DNA of 64,000 nucleotides from Nitrospira sp. CR1.1 (GCA_014055465.1 WIAF01000002.1:124001-188000); one strand, 5' to 3'; counted from the stretch's first letter, positions 52,150-62,373 are shown. The notes: a model not told the origin generated them from the letters alone. A program made the numbers and translations.

Positions 52150-52277
52150 GCAGAATGCGCAAAAAGGTCATCCAGCAAGGCCGCAGCGAGTGAAGCGGCT
52201 CAACGTACTCTTGTCGTACGTTGAGCCGCTGAACGAGGCGAGAACGCCGCTGGTGGACTTTTTCCGCATTCTGCTAG
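52150..52277. repeat. Dispersed palindromic repeat, copy C, inside the cell-shape operon
   Basis: The outer arms GCAGAATGCG (52150-52159) and CGCATTCTGC (52265-52274) match exactly. The inner stem 52194-52208 with 52216-52230 is a perfect 15-base-pair palindrome around a 7-base loop. It shares CCAGCAAGGCCGCAG (52172-52186) and GAGAACGCCGCTGG with the other copies. It fills the mrdA-mreD gap, and its last base is the first base of the mreD stop codon. Upstream, 52079-52110 holds another small fragment (AAAAACTCGGTTTTT) that may belong to it. Confidence 0.82.
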
Positions 52278-52774
52278 AGCGCTCCCTCCGTAACCATACG
52301 ATCATCAGACCAGCGTTGGCGAAACAACAGATACAGACCTGCACCGACGGCCGCGTCGAGCCCAGCCTGCACCAGCACGGTCGATCGCACGCCCAGCCAG
52401 ACCTCATCAAGACCAGCCGGATTCATCGAATAGAGAAACACGGCGCTCGAGAGACAGGAAATGATCGCGAGGCCGGCGGTCATCACCGCAGGGGTAATAT
52501 GGGCCATGTGCCGCCCGGCCAGGCCGGCGAGAAACCCGCTCCCGCCCTTCGTCACCACATTGATCCACAGATCTCCCGCCGACAGCATATCTTGGAAACA
52601 CCCCAGAATGAGGCCAAGAATCAACCCATCGAGCTCTCCGCCGAGAAATCCCACCAGACAAGCCGCCACCAGCCCGAGATCGGGACGCACACCAAAGACG
52701 CTGGCGTAGTGCAACAACGTCGTTTGCAAGGGGACCACGACCAGCGCCAAGAGCAGATATAACAGGAACTTCAT
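52274..52774 (-). CDS. mreD: Rod-shape determining protein MreD
   Basis: This 166-residue inner-membrane protein has about five helices (LLYLLLALVVVPLQTTLLHY, DLGLVAACLVGFLGGELDGL and others). MreD links the elongasome to the membrane. It overlaps mreC by four bases, and the next gene mrdA lies beyond a repeat element. The last codons run into the repeat arm. Small size and helix pattern fit the family, which is poorly conserved in sequence, so the call leans on its place between mreC and mrdA. Confidence 0.93.
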   Translation of the reverse strand: MKFLLYLLLALVVVPLQTTLLHYASVFGVRPDLGLVAACLVGFLGGELDGLILGLILGCFQDMLSAGDLWINVVTKGGSGFLAGLAGRHMAHITPAVMTAGLAIISCLSSAVFLYSMNPAGLDEVWLGVRSTVLVQAGLDAAVGAGLYLLFRQRWSDDRMVTEGAL

Positions 52775-53652
52775 GGTTTCTTTCGATCTCCATGAATGGC
52801 CTGGAGCAGTGTCTGCGCGGCGTCGGCATCCTCATAGGGAGCGGTGATGATCAGCACCTCGTCCAGCTTCGAGAGATCCACCTCCGGCTCGATTTCCGCA
52901 GACTGAAAGAGATCCCCTTCCGATTTTTCGACCTGAATCAAGCTTCCGATAGCCAGGCCCCGCGGAAACGCCCCGGTCAGGCCCGACGTGACCACGCGAT
53001 CGCCGGCCTGCACGCTGGATAACAACGGGATGTATTTGAGTCGCGCCCGGCCGTGGCTGGTGCCTTCGACAATCCCTTCATCACGGGTCCGTTGCACGAC
53101 ACCGGCAATCGCATTGTTCGGGTCTGTGACTAACAGCACCACCGACGAGGTCGAATTGGTTTTCACCACCCGGCCAACAACACCGGCCGGGGTGACCACG
53201 CCCATTTCGGTTCTCACCCCATCGCTCTCGCCTTTATTGAGAATCATCCCGCGGTACCAATTTGTGGCATCACGGCCGATGACTTGCGCCGCCAGAGTTT
53301 GGGACGGTGATTGCTGCTTAAAGCTCAGCAAGGTCTCATACCGTTGCACGGCCGTCACCGATTCCCGCAGCTGATTATTCTGCCCCTTGAGGAGTTCGAT
53401 GTCGCGAAGAAGCTGGCGGTTTTCCTCATGCACGCTCTGCAAGGCGACATATCCGTTCCACATGTCGGCAATGCCACGATCCACTGAGGAAAATGCGGCG
53501 AGCGGAAGACCGAGGACCTGCCCGAGCGGTCCACCGACGTACTGCAGCAACCTCTGGCTTTGACTCGGAAGCAGAAAGAGAGCAATGAGCAGGCAGGCAA
53601 AAAGCACGATGGCGAGACGCCGGGTGCCGTATGTTGAGCGCGATATAGCCAT
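52771..53652 (-). CDS. mreC: Rod-shape determining protein MreC
   Basis: This 293-residue protein has an N-terminal helix (LAIVLFACLLIALFLLPS), a coiled coil (about residues 70-115, SVHEENRQLLRDIELLKGQN) and a beta-rich periplasmic core (VIGRDATNWYRGMILNKGES; GDRVVTSGLTGAFPRGL). MreC organises the peptidoglycan synthesis complex from the periplasm. The gene lies 18 bases after mreB and overlaps mreD, as expected in the cell-shape operon. Confidence 0.96.
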   Translation of the reverse strand: MAISRSTYGTRRLAIVLFACLLIALFLLPSQSQRLLQYVGGPLGQVLGLPLAAFSSVDRGIADMWNGYVALQSVHEENRQLLRDIELLKGQNNQLRESVTAVQRYETLLSFKQQSPSQTLAAQVIGRDATNWYRGMILNKGESDGVRTEMGVVTPAGVVGRVVKTNSTSSVVLLVTDPNNAIAGVVQRTRDEGIVEGTSHGRARLKYIPLLSSVQAGDRVVTSGLTGAFPRGLAIGSLIQVEKSEGDLFQSAEIEPEVDLSKLDEVLIITAPYEDADAAQTLLQAIHGDRKKP

Positions 53653-53670
53653 CCACGTTCGGGATGGAGG

Positions 53671-54750
<1,080 letters not shown>

Positions 54751-54768
54751 TCAGCAACATCAAGGTAT

Positions 54769-55386
54769 TCAGTCCGATACATCCAGCTGTCCGCTCTCCA
54801 GCACCTGCGTCTTGGCAATCTCATCGCCCAAGCGACGCCCTTGCTCATTTCCGATCACCAACAATCCTTCCAGCGACAACACCGCGCCCCATCCGATCCA
54901 GCCCACATACGGTATTTCAAACGTCAGCTGAGCAAGACCACAGGGCAGATTGCGAACGATCGACTCCCGGAATCCCGCCGGGTCCCGCGTGCGTGGGACG
55001 ATGGTTTGGAGTCCGATCAGCCGCTTTCCGACACTGCGCCCACCACCAAACCCGTCGGCCAACAGGATATAGGCAAGTCCGGCCAGGACACCGATTGGAG
55101 GGACCAGTTTGCTCACCGCCGCAACGATCAGGAGATCGATCATTTTCGCGATGAAGCGATTCAGCACCTGGGCCTTGGGATAGACGCCCAGTTCCACCGG
55201 GCTGCGCCCGATTGCCTCCTCCGCCACCGGAAATCTCCCCAATTCTTCGACACTATAGCAAATCTCTTTGACCTGCACAAACAAAGTCGCAATCTTCCCG
55301 CACCCGCTCTCCACGCACTTCTTCCTCTTGCCTTTGTTGTCGCCGCCTGAGTAGAATTCGCGAAACCCTGCCGAGAAGAGGCGCAC
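54769..55386 (-). CDS. RDD-domain membrane protein with N-terminal cysteine motif
   Basis: This 205-residue protein has two to three membrane segments in an RDD domain (RFIAKMIDLLIVAAVSKL, VGWIGWGAVLSLEGLLVI and the region RSVGKRLIGLQTI). The N-terminal part has cysteines in CVESGCGKIATLFVQ, which may bind metal. RDD proteins are small inner-membrane proteins of mostly unknown function, some linked to transport. The GTG start at 55386 is only three bases from the divergent ATG at 55390, so the true start may be internal; the cysteine motif argues for a start upstream of it. Confidence 0.8.
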   Translation of the reverse strand: MRLFSAGFREFYSGGDNKGKRKKCVESGCGKIATLFVQVKEICYSVEELGRFPVAEEAIGRSPVELGVYPKAQVLNRFIAKMIDLLIVAAVSKLVPPIGVLAGLAYILLADGFGGGRSVGKRLIGLQTIVPRTRDPAGFRESIVRNLPCGLAQLTFEIPYVGWIGWGAVLSLEGLLVIGNEQGRRLGDEIAKTQVLESGQLDVSD

Positions 55387-55389
55387 TCG

Positions 55390-56088
55390 ATGATCAAATT
55401 ATTACGCGAAGCTGCTCACGACTACCCATGGTTCCTCAAATCCATCATGGGCACGCTGGCCCTGGCGTTCGTCATTACGATGGGCTGGTGGGGATTCGGC
55501 GATCAAGGCGGTAACGTCGTGGCGTCCGTCGGAGACCAGATCGTCCCGCTGGATGAATATCGTCGCGCCTATGAAAATACGTATCGCTTTTACAAAGACA
55601 AAGGCCAGAACGACATCAAGGATGAATTCCTCAAGCAGTTTGTGCTGGAGCAACTCATCGATAACCGCATGTGGCTGCATGTGGCCAAGGAAATGGGACT
55701 CTCGGTGTCGGACGAGGATTTGCGGAAGGCGATTATGCAGCGAACGGAGTTTCAGAAAAACGGCAGCTTCGACCCAGAGGCCTATCGTCGGCTGCTGGCA
55801 GCCAATCGCTTGACCCCTGCCTCGTTCGAGGCTATGGAAACCAAGGACATCCTCACCAATAAAGCCCGGCTGGTCATCATGGACGCCGTGGCCCTGACGC
55901 CTTCTGAATCTGCAGAGGCACAGACGCTTGTTTCACGCGAAGGTGAGTCCGATCCGGCCAAAGCCGCCATTGCGAAAGAACGGATTTTCCAAAACCTGTT
56001 GTTTCAAAAACAACAACGGGCATTGATGGCCTATTCGGAATCGATGAAGAGCAAGGTTCCGGTGAAGATTCATAAAGAGCTTATGTAG
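55390..56088 (+). CDS. SurA N-terminal-domain chaperone-like protein
   Basis: This 232-residue protein has one N-terminal membrane anchor (SIMGTLALAFVITMGWWGFG) and a SurA_N-like chaperone domain (VASVGDQIVPLDEYRRAYEN and QFVLEQLIDNRMWLHVAKEM, then LSVSDEDLRKAIMQRTEFQK). This is the layout of PpiD/SurA, but it stops where the peptidyl-prolyl isomerase domain would begin. It therefore likely acts as a periplasmic chaperone without isomerase activity. It diverges from the RDD gene and converges with queA, overlapping its end by eight bases. Confidence 0.88.
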   Translation: MIKLLREAAHDYPWFLKSIMGTLALAFVITMGWWGFGDQGGNVVASVGDQIVPLDEYRRAYENTYRFYKDKGQNDIKDEFLKQFVLEQLIDNRMWLHVAKEMGLSVSDEDLRKAIMQRTEFQKNGSFDPEAYRRLLAANRLTPASFEAMETKDILTNKARLVIMDAVALTPSESAEAQTLVSREGESDPAKAAIAKERIFQNLLFQKQQRALMAYSESMKSKVPVKIHKELM

Positions 56089-57121
56089 CGGCAGTCACTC
56101 CCTTTCCGATCAACATCGCATCCCCGTAACTATAGAACCGATACCGTTCAGCCACCGCCTCCTCATAGGCGGCCCGAAGCGGTTCAAGTCCCACAAACGC
56201 AGATACCAGCATGAGCAGCGTCGTCCGCGGCAGATGGAAGTTTGTCACCAGCGCGTCGATGACCTGAAACTCAAACCCCGGGGTGATGAATAACTCGGCC
56301 GGCCCCTGAAACGGCTGGATGCCGCGACCGCCGCGCCCCGCCGTTTCCAGTGCGCGCACGACCGTCGTCCCGACCGCCACCACCCGATTTCCTCGCGTCT
56401 GCGCCAGGCAAATCTGCTCAACAGTGGGAGCGGCCACCTCCACGTGCTCAGCCAGCATACGGTGCTCCTCAATCCGGTCGCTCTTCACACTGCGAAACGT
56501 ACCGGGCCCCACGTGCAACGTCACCTGCGCCAGTTCAATGCCCCTGGCGGTCAGGGCCTGCACCAATTCACGCGTAAAATGAAGTCCCGCAGTCGGTGCC
56601 GCTATCGCCCCCTCCTGTTGAGCAAACATGGTCTGATACCACTGCTGATCCTCCTGCGAGGGTGGGCGCTTGATATAGGGAGGAAGCGGCATCGTACCAG
56701 CGGCATGCATGAGGTCATAGACGCTTGTCACACCCGTCACCTTCACGGTCGTCCTGACCTGACTTCGCTCCCCAATTTCACCGCACCCGCCGCCCGGAAA
56801 ATCAATCATGGCTCCCGGCCTGAACCGTCCTTTGATCAACACCTCCCACACGCCCTGCCCCAGATCCTGCACAAACAGCAGATCGAGCAGTCTCTTGGTA
56901 GCGCGAATCCGACCCGGCACCCGCGCGGGCATGACCCTGGTATTATTCACCACGATGAGATCCCCAGGCTGGAGAAGCGACGGAAGATCCACCACCCGAC
57001 GGTGCATCCGTGCATGACTGTCGCGCTCCATGACCAGTAACCGCGCATCATGGCGTGGAATGACCGGATGGTCGGCCACCAGCGCCGGATCAAATGGGAA
57101 ATCGAACTCGCTGAGCAGCAT
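56081..57121 (-). CDS. queA: tRNA ribosyltransferase-isomerase QueA
   Basis: This 346-residue enzyme transfers the ribosyl part of SAM to preQ1 in tRNA, making epoxyqueuosine in the wobble base. Typical family segments are FDFPFDPALVADHPVIPRHD, LVVNNTRVMPARV, PLPPYIKRPPSQEDQQWYQT, GAIAAPTAGLHFTRELVQAL and VTLHVGPGTFRSVKSDRIEE. Length matches the family. It overlaps the SpoIID-like gene upstream by one base, so the two are coupled, although their functions are not known to be linked. Confidence 0.97.
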   Translation of the reverse strand: MLLSEFDFPFDPALVADHPVIPRHDARLLVMERDSHARMHRRVVDLPSLLQPGDLIVVNNTRVMPARVPGRIRATKRLLDLLFVQDLGQGVWEVLIKGRFRPGAMIDFPGGGCGEIGERSQVRTTVKVTGVTSVYDLMHAAGTMPLPPYIKRPPSQEDQQWYQTMFAQQEGAIAAPTAGLHFTRELVQALTARGIELAQVTLHVGPGTFRSVKSDRIEEHRMLAEHVEVAAPTVEQICLAQTRGNRVVAVGTTVVRALETAGRGGRGIQPFQGPAELFITPGFEFQVIDALVTNFHLPRTTLLMLVSAFVGLEPLRAAYEEAVAERYRFYSYGDAMLIGKGVTAAT

Positions 57122-58329
57122 CAGGGGGTTGGGACGACCGGCATCATCAATTGCGATAACGCCGAGTTACGTAATTCGGTTCCAGGATAGTAATACTGCA
57201 GAATACTGTTGTACGAATAGCCCAGTTCAGCCAGTTCTTTGGCGCCCCACTGGCACAATCCCACCGCATGGCCTGCGCCGTACCCGGCGAACACCACCTC
57301 GGCGCCGATCGATTCGACCTCGAATTGCGTACTCGGGATGACGGTATATCCCGCCGCTTTGCGGAGGTCTTCTCCCCGCAACAGCGTTTCGCCTCCGGAA
57401 TGCAGAATCCGTAAGCGGGCGACCCGCCCGGCGCGACTGTACGCGATCGGCGTAATCGTGGCGATGGTGCCGACTGTGAATCCCTGGTGCCGTAGATTCT
57501 TCTCGAGCTGTTCGATCTTCACACTGGCCTTCCATTGATAATACGGCGACTCGAGATCGAAAGGACATTCGACACCCTTGAGGTAAGGGAGGTCTTTATT
57601 GGCCCACACATTCACCGCATCTTCCGTCGGCCCTGCGGCAGTGGAGGAGAAGGCGGCATAGATCGGCGCCTGCTGATGCGTGACCACAATGCCCCTGGTG
57701 GATTCGACGGCATCCTCAACTCGATGATCGACCCCGGTACGGCCCCGATAGACCTGATCTTGAATGGTGGCCATGACGTCATAGTCCCGCGCGGCGCTCA
57801 GCATTTTGTTATACAGCGCGTATGTCCGCGCCGCCACCGCCTGCACCTTCAGCATCTCCGGATGCCAGGCTGAACTGACTTCAGAGGGCACGACTCCCTT
57901 CACATACTCCTCCAAATCCACCTGGTTGACGACGGAGACCGCATGTCCTTTGCGCGACACCCGCACGATGCCGCTGAGAGGAAGCGGTGCCCCCGCAGCT
58001 CCTCCGTCTTTCCCCACGACCAAGGTCAGACTGTTCCGGAGGGAGCGGATGAGCACATGTCCGCCCGTGAGACGTCGGCCGTCGACATGCAATCCGTCCG
58101 CACGCGCCGTAAGATGGATGGGGCCATGCAGCGTCCTGGTGTCGCCTGTCTCCATCACAAGAGCCAGTGGACCATCGGAGCGCACGTCTACGGACGGCGC
58201 TTCCTGTACAAGTAAGACACGAACGGATTCGGCTGAAGCGGATTGCGCGCAGACGAGAACCAGGAGCGCCATGACTCCCACTCCAACCAAATTGACAACG
58301 CGATGTGGAATCAGCGGCGAAAGAGCCAT
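57121..58329 (-). CDS. SpoIID/LytB-domain protein
   Basis: This 402-residue secreted protein has signal peptide NLVGVGVMALLVLVCAQSAS, with cleavage after ASA or AES near residue 33. The SpoIID/LytB domain fills about residues 130-390: VSVVNQVDLEEYVKGVVPSE, MLKVQAVAARTYALYNKML, and the C-terminal GYGAGHAVGLCQWGAKELAE. SpoIID is a peptidoglycan lytic transglycosylase in sporulating bacteria; relatives in non-sporulating ones act on the cell wall, and LytB enhances amidase. It overlaps the DUF2905 gene upstream by 19 bases. Confidence 0.94.
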   Translation of the reverse strand: MALSPLIPHRVVNLVGVGVMALLVLVCAQSASAESVRVLLVQEAPSVDVRSDGPLALVMETGDTRTLHGPIHLTARADGLHVDGRRLTGGHVLIRSLRNSLTLVVGKDGGAAGAPLPLSGIVRVSRKGHAVSVVNQVDLEEYVKGVVPSEVSSAWHPEMLKVQAVAARTYALYNKMLSAARDYDVMATIQDQVYRGRTGVDHRVEDAVESTRGIVVTHQQAPIYAAFSSTAAGPTEDAVNVWANKDLPYLKGVECPFDLESPYYQWKASVKIEQLEKNLRHQGFTVGTIATITPIAYSRAGRVARLRILHSGGETLLRGEDLRKAAGYTVIPSTQFEVESIGAEVVFAGYGAGHAVGLCQWGAKELAELGYSYNSILQYYYPGTELRNSALSQLMMPVVPTP

Positions 58330-58565
58330 GAAAGGATATACAACACGACGCTCAGCAGAAGGCTGAGCACAAGACTGGTTGCAATCGGAACGTACAGACT
58401 GAACCGCTCTCGCGTCATCGAGAGGTCGCCGGGCAATTTACCGACCCACCCGAACGCCGCACCGAAACCGGGCCATCTTTCAACCAGAGTCAGCAGCACT
58501 CCGACGGCGGCCAGAGCAAGTCCACCGATGATCACTAGGCGACCGATCCCGTTCCCGCCATCCAT
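58311..58565 (-). CDS. DUF2905 small membrane protein
   Basis: This 84-residue protein has two helices: GRLVIIGGLALAAVGVLLTL near the N-terminus and PIATSLVLSLLLSVVLYILS at the C-terminus. The middle has GWVGKLPGDLSMTRERFSLY, which is diagnostic for DUF2905. The function of this common small membrane family is unknown. Its end overlaps the SpoIID-like gene by 19 bases and its start is three bases after the asd stop, so it belongs to the same long operon. Confidence 0.92.
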   Translation of the reverse strand: MDGGNGIGRLVIIGGLALAAVGVLLTLVERWPGFGAAFGWVGKLPGDLSMTRERFSLYVPIATSLVLSLLLSVVLYILSWLFRR

Positions 58566-58568
58566 AGG

Positions 58569-59588
58569 TTATTGTATCAAACATTCGGCAATTTGAACGG
58601 CATTCAGCGCGGCGCCCTTCCGAAGATTGTCGCTCACGACCCAGAGATTCAATCCATTGGTGATCGACTCATCAACCCGCACCCGTCCGACGTACACCTC
58701 GTCCTTGCCGGACACATCAAACGGCATCGGATAGAGCTTCTTCAGCGGATCGTCATAGACGATGACGCCGGGCATCTCTGCGATCGCGGCTCTCGCGTCA
58801 TTGGCCTTCAGCGGGCGCTCGAGTTCCACGTTGATCGCTTCGGAATGGCAGCGCAGCACCGGGACACGCACGGTGGTCGCGGTCACTCGAAGCGCGGGCA
58901 TGTCCAGAATCTTCCGTGTCTCCTGAACAATCTTGACCTCTTCCGAACAGTCACCACCGTCCCCGAACGACCCGACCTGCGGTAAGAGATTAAAGGCGAT
59001 TTGATACGGGTAGACCTGCACCTTCACATCCTGAAACGAAATGAGTGCCTTGGTCTGGTCCACCAATTCATCCATGGCGGCCGACCCGGTGCCGGACACC
59101 GACTGAAAGGTGGTCACCACGACCCGTTTGATGCCGGCGACATCGCGAAGCGGCTTGAGCGCCATCACCAGCGGAGTCGTCGTGCAGTTCGGAATGGCCA
59201 CGATGCCCCGCTTCATGGACTGCAGCGCCGCAGCATTCACTTCCGGGACCACGAGCGGGACGCTCGGATCCATCCGAAACACTGCGCTATCATCGATCAC
59301 GACCACACCAGCCGCGCCCAATCGCGCGCCGTAGTCGCGGCTAATGGCGTCGGTGGCGGAGATCAACGCAATGTCCACTCCGGCAAAGGAAGAAGCCTCC
59401 GTCAGTTCCTCCACCTTGTACTCTTTGCCCTGGCACGAGAGCACTTCGCCGGCTGAACGCTTCGAGGAAAAGAGCCGAAGCGTCTCGACCGGAAAATTGC
59501 GCTCTTCCAAAATCTCGAGACTTTCTTTCCCGACGGCTCCGGTCGCCCCCAGCACCGCCACTGTATACGCCTGCTTCTTCTTCAACAT
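58569..59588 (-). CDS. asd: Aspartate-semialdehyde dehydrogenase
   Basis: This 339-residue protein reduces aspartyl phosphate to aspartate semialdehyde with NADPH, feeding lysine, methionine, threonine and cell-wall diaminopimelate. The nucleotide motif VAVLGATGAVGKESLEILEE opens the protein, and the catalytic cysteine is in AIPNCTTTPLVMAL. The late histidine is in LRCHSEAINVELERPL. The start at 59588 gives the family N-terminus; the longer frame to 59744 is not protein-like. It is encoded after the NHL protein, with eleven bases between. Confidence 0.97.
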   Translation of the reverse strand: MLKKKQAYTVAVLGATGAVGKESLEILEERNFPVETLRLFSSKRSAGEVLSCQGKEYKVEELTEASSFAGVDIALISATDAISRDYGARLGAAGVVVIDDSAVFRMDPSVPLVVPEVNAAALQSMKRGIVAIPNCTTTPLVMALKPLRDVAGIKRVVVTTFQSVSGTGSAAMDELVDQTKALISFQDVKVQVYPYQIAFNLLPQVGSFGDGGDCSEEVKIVQETRKILDMPALRVTATTVRVPVLRCHSEAINVELERPLKANDARAAIAEMPGVIVYDDPLKKLYPMPFDVSGKDEVYVGRVRVDESITNGLNLWVVSDNLRKGAALNAVQIAECLIQ

Positions 59589-59598
59589 GATACTGTCC

Positions 59599-60813
59599 TT
59601 ACGCAGTCGCCGGGAGAACTCTGATGCGATGATTGAACGTGTCCGCCACATACACAGTTCCGACCGCATCGACCGCGACACCGAATGGATAACTGAGGCT
59701 GCCTGCCAACGCATCGCCACCGTCGCCGCCGAACTGCGCGACACCGGTCCCTGACAGGCGCGTGATGGTCTTCGTGCACCCGTTCCACACCCGAATCAAA
59801 TGACTGTCTGAATCCGTCATATACACCTTGCCGTCATGACTCACGGCAATACCGGCCGGGCGCGAAAGGCTTGGTGAAGAGGATTCTTCAGGCCCCTGAT
59901 ACCGGTAGGTGCCGCCGTCTCCCGCTACGGTGGCAATCTCCCCCGTTGCCGGATCGACCGATCGTATCCGGCTATTGAAGGTATCCGCGACATACAACAA
60001 CCCGTCACCGCCCACAGCCACGCCGCTCGGTCCCGCCAAACTGGCCTGCACGGCAGGAACTTGGTCGCCGCTGTACGCCGCCCATCCGTCACCGGCCGCC
60101 GTCGTGATGATCCCGGTCACCAAATCCACCCGTCGAACACGATTGTTGCTTTGGTCTGCAACATACAACGCCTCGTCAGTGACGGCTAACCCGGTCGGTT
60201 CATTGATCGCCGCCTGAACCGCCGGCCCGCCGTCGCCGGAATAACGCGCCTGACCTGTGCCTGCCACGTGCGTGATGATTCCCGTTTTCGCATCAACCTT
60301 CCTGACCCGATGGTTCATCGTGTCGGCAATGTACACATTCCCGAGACGATCCACGGCCACGGCACTCGGGAAGTTGAGCCGCGCACGGCGAGCCGGTCCG
60401 CCGTCTCCTGAGTCCTGCTCAATCGTCAGACGGCCGCCGGTCACATACCGGACTGTGCCGCTCAGGTCGGTCACCTGTGTGTAGGCTTTTGTGCTGTCCG
60501 TCGAAGTGTCGGCAAAGGGATCCTCGTCTTCATCCGGCTGCGCTGCGACAGGTTCCGGCAACATCATCGGTGTGGTCGTGCCGCCTGGTCCCACTCCAGC
60601 CACCGTCGTGATAATTCCCGTCTCTCGATCGACGCGGCGCACGACGTGATTTTCAGAGTCAGCAATATAGAGATTTCCCTGACGGTCCACACAGAGCCCT
60701 TTCGGCTCATTCAATGAAGCCGCTCCGGCTGGTCCGCCATCTCCCGCATAACCAGGCTCACCGTTTCCCACGAGGGTCTCGATGATCCCGGATGGTGTCG
60801 CGCCGATCGTCAT
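59599..60813 (-). CDS. NHL-repeat beta-propeller protein
   Basis: This 404-residue protein contains about six NHL blades with the repeat GLCVDRQGNLYIADSENHVV, AVAVDRLGNVYIADTMNHRV, GLAVTDEALYVADQSNNRV, GVAVGGDGLLYVADTFNSRI, GIAVSHDGKVYMTDSDSHLI and GVAVDAVGTVYVADTFNHRI. GDGGPA linkers occur between several blades. An acidic insert (DEDEDPFADTSTDSTKAYTQ) lies between blades 1 and 2. NHL propellers bind partners; no signal peptide is visible, so it seems cytoplasmic, unlike many relatives. Its place between leuB and asd is unexplained. Confidence 0.92.
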   Translation of the reverse strand: MTIGATPSGIIETLVGNGEPGYAGDGGPAGAASLNEPKGLCVDRQGNLYIADSENHVVRRVDRETGIITTVAGVGPGGTTTPMMLPEPVAAQPDEDEDPFADTSTDSTKAYTQVTDLSGTVRYVTGGRLTIEQDSGDGGPARRARLNFPSAVAVDRLGNVYIADTMNHRVRKVDAKTGIITHVAGTGQARYSGDGGPAVQAAINEPTGLAVTDEALYVADQSNNRVRRVDLVTGIITTAAGDGWAAYSGDQVPAVQASLAGPSGVAVGGDGLLYVADTFNSRIRSVDPATGEIATVAGDGGTYRYQGPEESSSPSLSRPAGIAVSHDGKVYMTDSDSHLIRVWNGCTKTITRLSGTGVAQFGGDGGDALAGSLSYPFGVAVDAVGTVYVADTFNHRIRVLPATA

Positions 60814-60816
60814 GGC

Positions 60817-61893
60817 CTACGCAGGAAGGTTCTGCACGATTGCATCGCCCATCTCGGTCGTTCCGACCAACCGCATGCCTTCGGCATGAATGTCTTTGGT
60901 GCGGAATCCCAGTTCAAGGGTCTTCACAATCGCCTGTTCAATGACTGCCGCTTCCTTGTCCAACTGAAACGCGTAGGACAACATCATGGCGCCGGAGGCA
61001 ATGGTTGCAATCGGATTGGCGATATTCTTTCCGGCGATATCCGGCGCGCTGCCATGAATCGGCTCAAAGAGCCCGACCTTGGCGCCGACGCTGGCGGAGG
61101 GCAACATGCCGATCGATCCGGTGAGCATCGCAGCCTCGTCGCTCAAGATATCGCCGAAGATATTGTTACATAACAGTACATCGAATTGACGCGGATTGCG
61201 CACCAACTGCATGGCGCAATTGTCGACATAGATGTGGCTCAAAGCCACGTCGGCATAGGCTTTGTGAACGTCCGTCACGACCCGCCGCCACAATTCGGAA
61301 GACTCCAGCACATTGGCCTTGTCGACCGACATCACCTTCTTGCGGCGCTTGCGCGCCGATTCGAACGCGACCACCGCAATGCGGCGAATTTCTTCGGTCG
61401 TATAGACCTCCGTATTAAACCCGCGCTCTCCACCGCCGGGCATTTTTTCCACCCCCTTCGGTTTCCCGAAATAAATGCCACCGGTCAGTTCGCGGATGAC
61501 GAGCATATCGATTCCCTCGATCACCTCCCGCCGCAAGGTGGAGGCATCGGCGAGCATGGGATAGAGTTTCGCCGGGCGTAAATTTGCATACAGCCCCAGC
61601 TGCTCGCGGAGGCCGAGCAAGGCCCGCTCAGGGCGAATGCTGTAGTCCAGACCTTCCCATTTCGGTCCGCCGACCGCGCCCAACAATACGGCATCGCTGT
61701 GCTTCGCGAGAGCGAGCGTCTCTGCAGGAAGCGGGACCCCGACCTTATCGATGGCATGGCCGCCCACATCCGCGGCCTGGAATTCAAAGCTGTGCCCGAA
61801 TCGCTCCGCCACCGTCTTTAAGACCTTGACCGCTTCGGGGACAATTTCACGGCCGACTCCATCTCCGGCCAGGACTGCAATTTTCGCTTTCAC
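60817..61893 (-). CDS. leuB: 3-isopropylmalate dehydrogenase
   Basis: This 358-residue enzyme oxidises and decarboxylates 3-isopropylmalate in leucine synthesis. The family signature is [20 protein letters not shown] followed by [17 protein letters not shown]; the cofactor region has [20 protein letters not shown]. The start is a GTG at 61893 with GAGGAG upstream, giving [20 protein letters not shown]. It stands three bases before the NHL gene and 19 bases after the cupin gene. No leuC or leuD is seen in the window. Confidence 0.97.
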   Translation of the reverse strand: MKAKIAVLAGDGVGREIVPEAVKVLKTVAERFGHSFEFQAADVGGHAIDKVGVPLPAETLALAKHSDAVLLGAVGGPKWEGLDYSIRPERALLGLREQLGLYANLRPAKLYPMLADASTLRREVIEGIDMLVIRELTGGIYFGKPKGVEKMPGGGERGFNTEVYTTEEIRRIAVVAFESARKRRKKVMSVDKANVLESSELWRRVVTDVHKAYADVALSHIYVDNCAMQLVRNPRQFDVLLCNNIFGDILSDEAAMLTGSIGMLPSASVGAKVGLFEPIHGSAPDIAGKNIANPIATIASGAMMLSYAFQLDKEAAVIEQAIVKTLELGFRTKDIHAEGMRLVGTTEMGDAIVQNLPA

Positions 61894-61911
61894 GTCGCGC
61901 TCTCCTCTTGG

Positions 61912-62274
61912 CTATTCAACGACCGCCTCATCTTCCGCCTTCCAGGCGGGATCGACCAGGCAGAGAAACTCAATGGGATCCGTTCCGGTATTGACCAGCG
62001 ACTGCTTGGCGCCCGGCGGCACATAGATCACCGTGCCTGCCTCAACCGCCATGGAGGCGTCTTCCACCTTCATCACGCCGCGCCCGGCGATGAAGTAGTA
62101 CACCTCGGACGATTTCAGTCGATGCCAGAGCGATTGCTTGCCCGGATCAAGCAGTCCATGGGCCAGGCTATAGCCTAACTTCAGCTCGGCCTTGGCCGGG
62201 TGCAGCAGTTCCCGTAACCGCGTGTGATCCCCGGCTAAAAATTCAGGGCATTGCTTCAGATGCATGCCGAACAT
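61912..62274 (-). CDS. Cupin-domain protein
   Basis: This 120-residue protein has one cupin barrel. Metal-ligand motif 1 is in GKQSLWHRLKSSEVYYFIAG, where the histidine and glutamate are visible, and motif 2 is in EAGTVIYVPPGAKQSLVNTG, where the usual histidine is replaced, so metal binding is doubtful. Similar small cupins bind sugars or regulate enzymes. The ATG at 62274 is chosen because AGGGA stands five bases before it; the longer GTG frame to 62301 lacks this. It is encoded between leuA and leuB, so a link to leucine synthesis is possible but unproven. Confidence 0.85.
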   Translation of the reverse strand: MFGMHLKQCPEFLAGDHTRLRELLHPAKAELKLGYSLAHGLLDPGKQSLWHRLKSSEVYYFIAGRGVMKVEDASMAVEAGTVIYVPPGAKQSLVNTGTDPIEFLCLVDPAWKAEDEAVVE

Positions 62275-62373
62275 ACGGTTCCCTGATACTGCCGGATGCA
62301 CGGGCTGAGGTCGCTCCGTCCGATCAGCACATTTGTACCGACCGAACGGAGGAATCTACCGTGCAGGTTGGGA

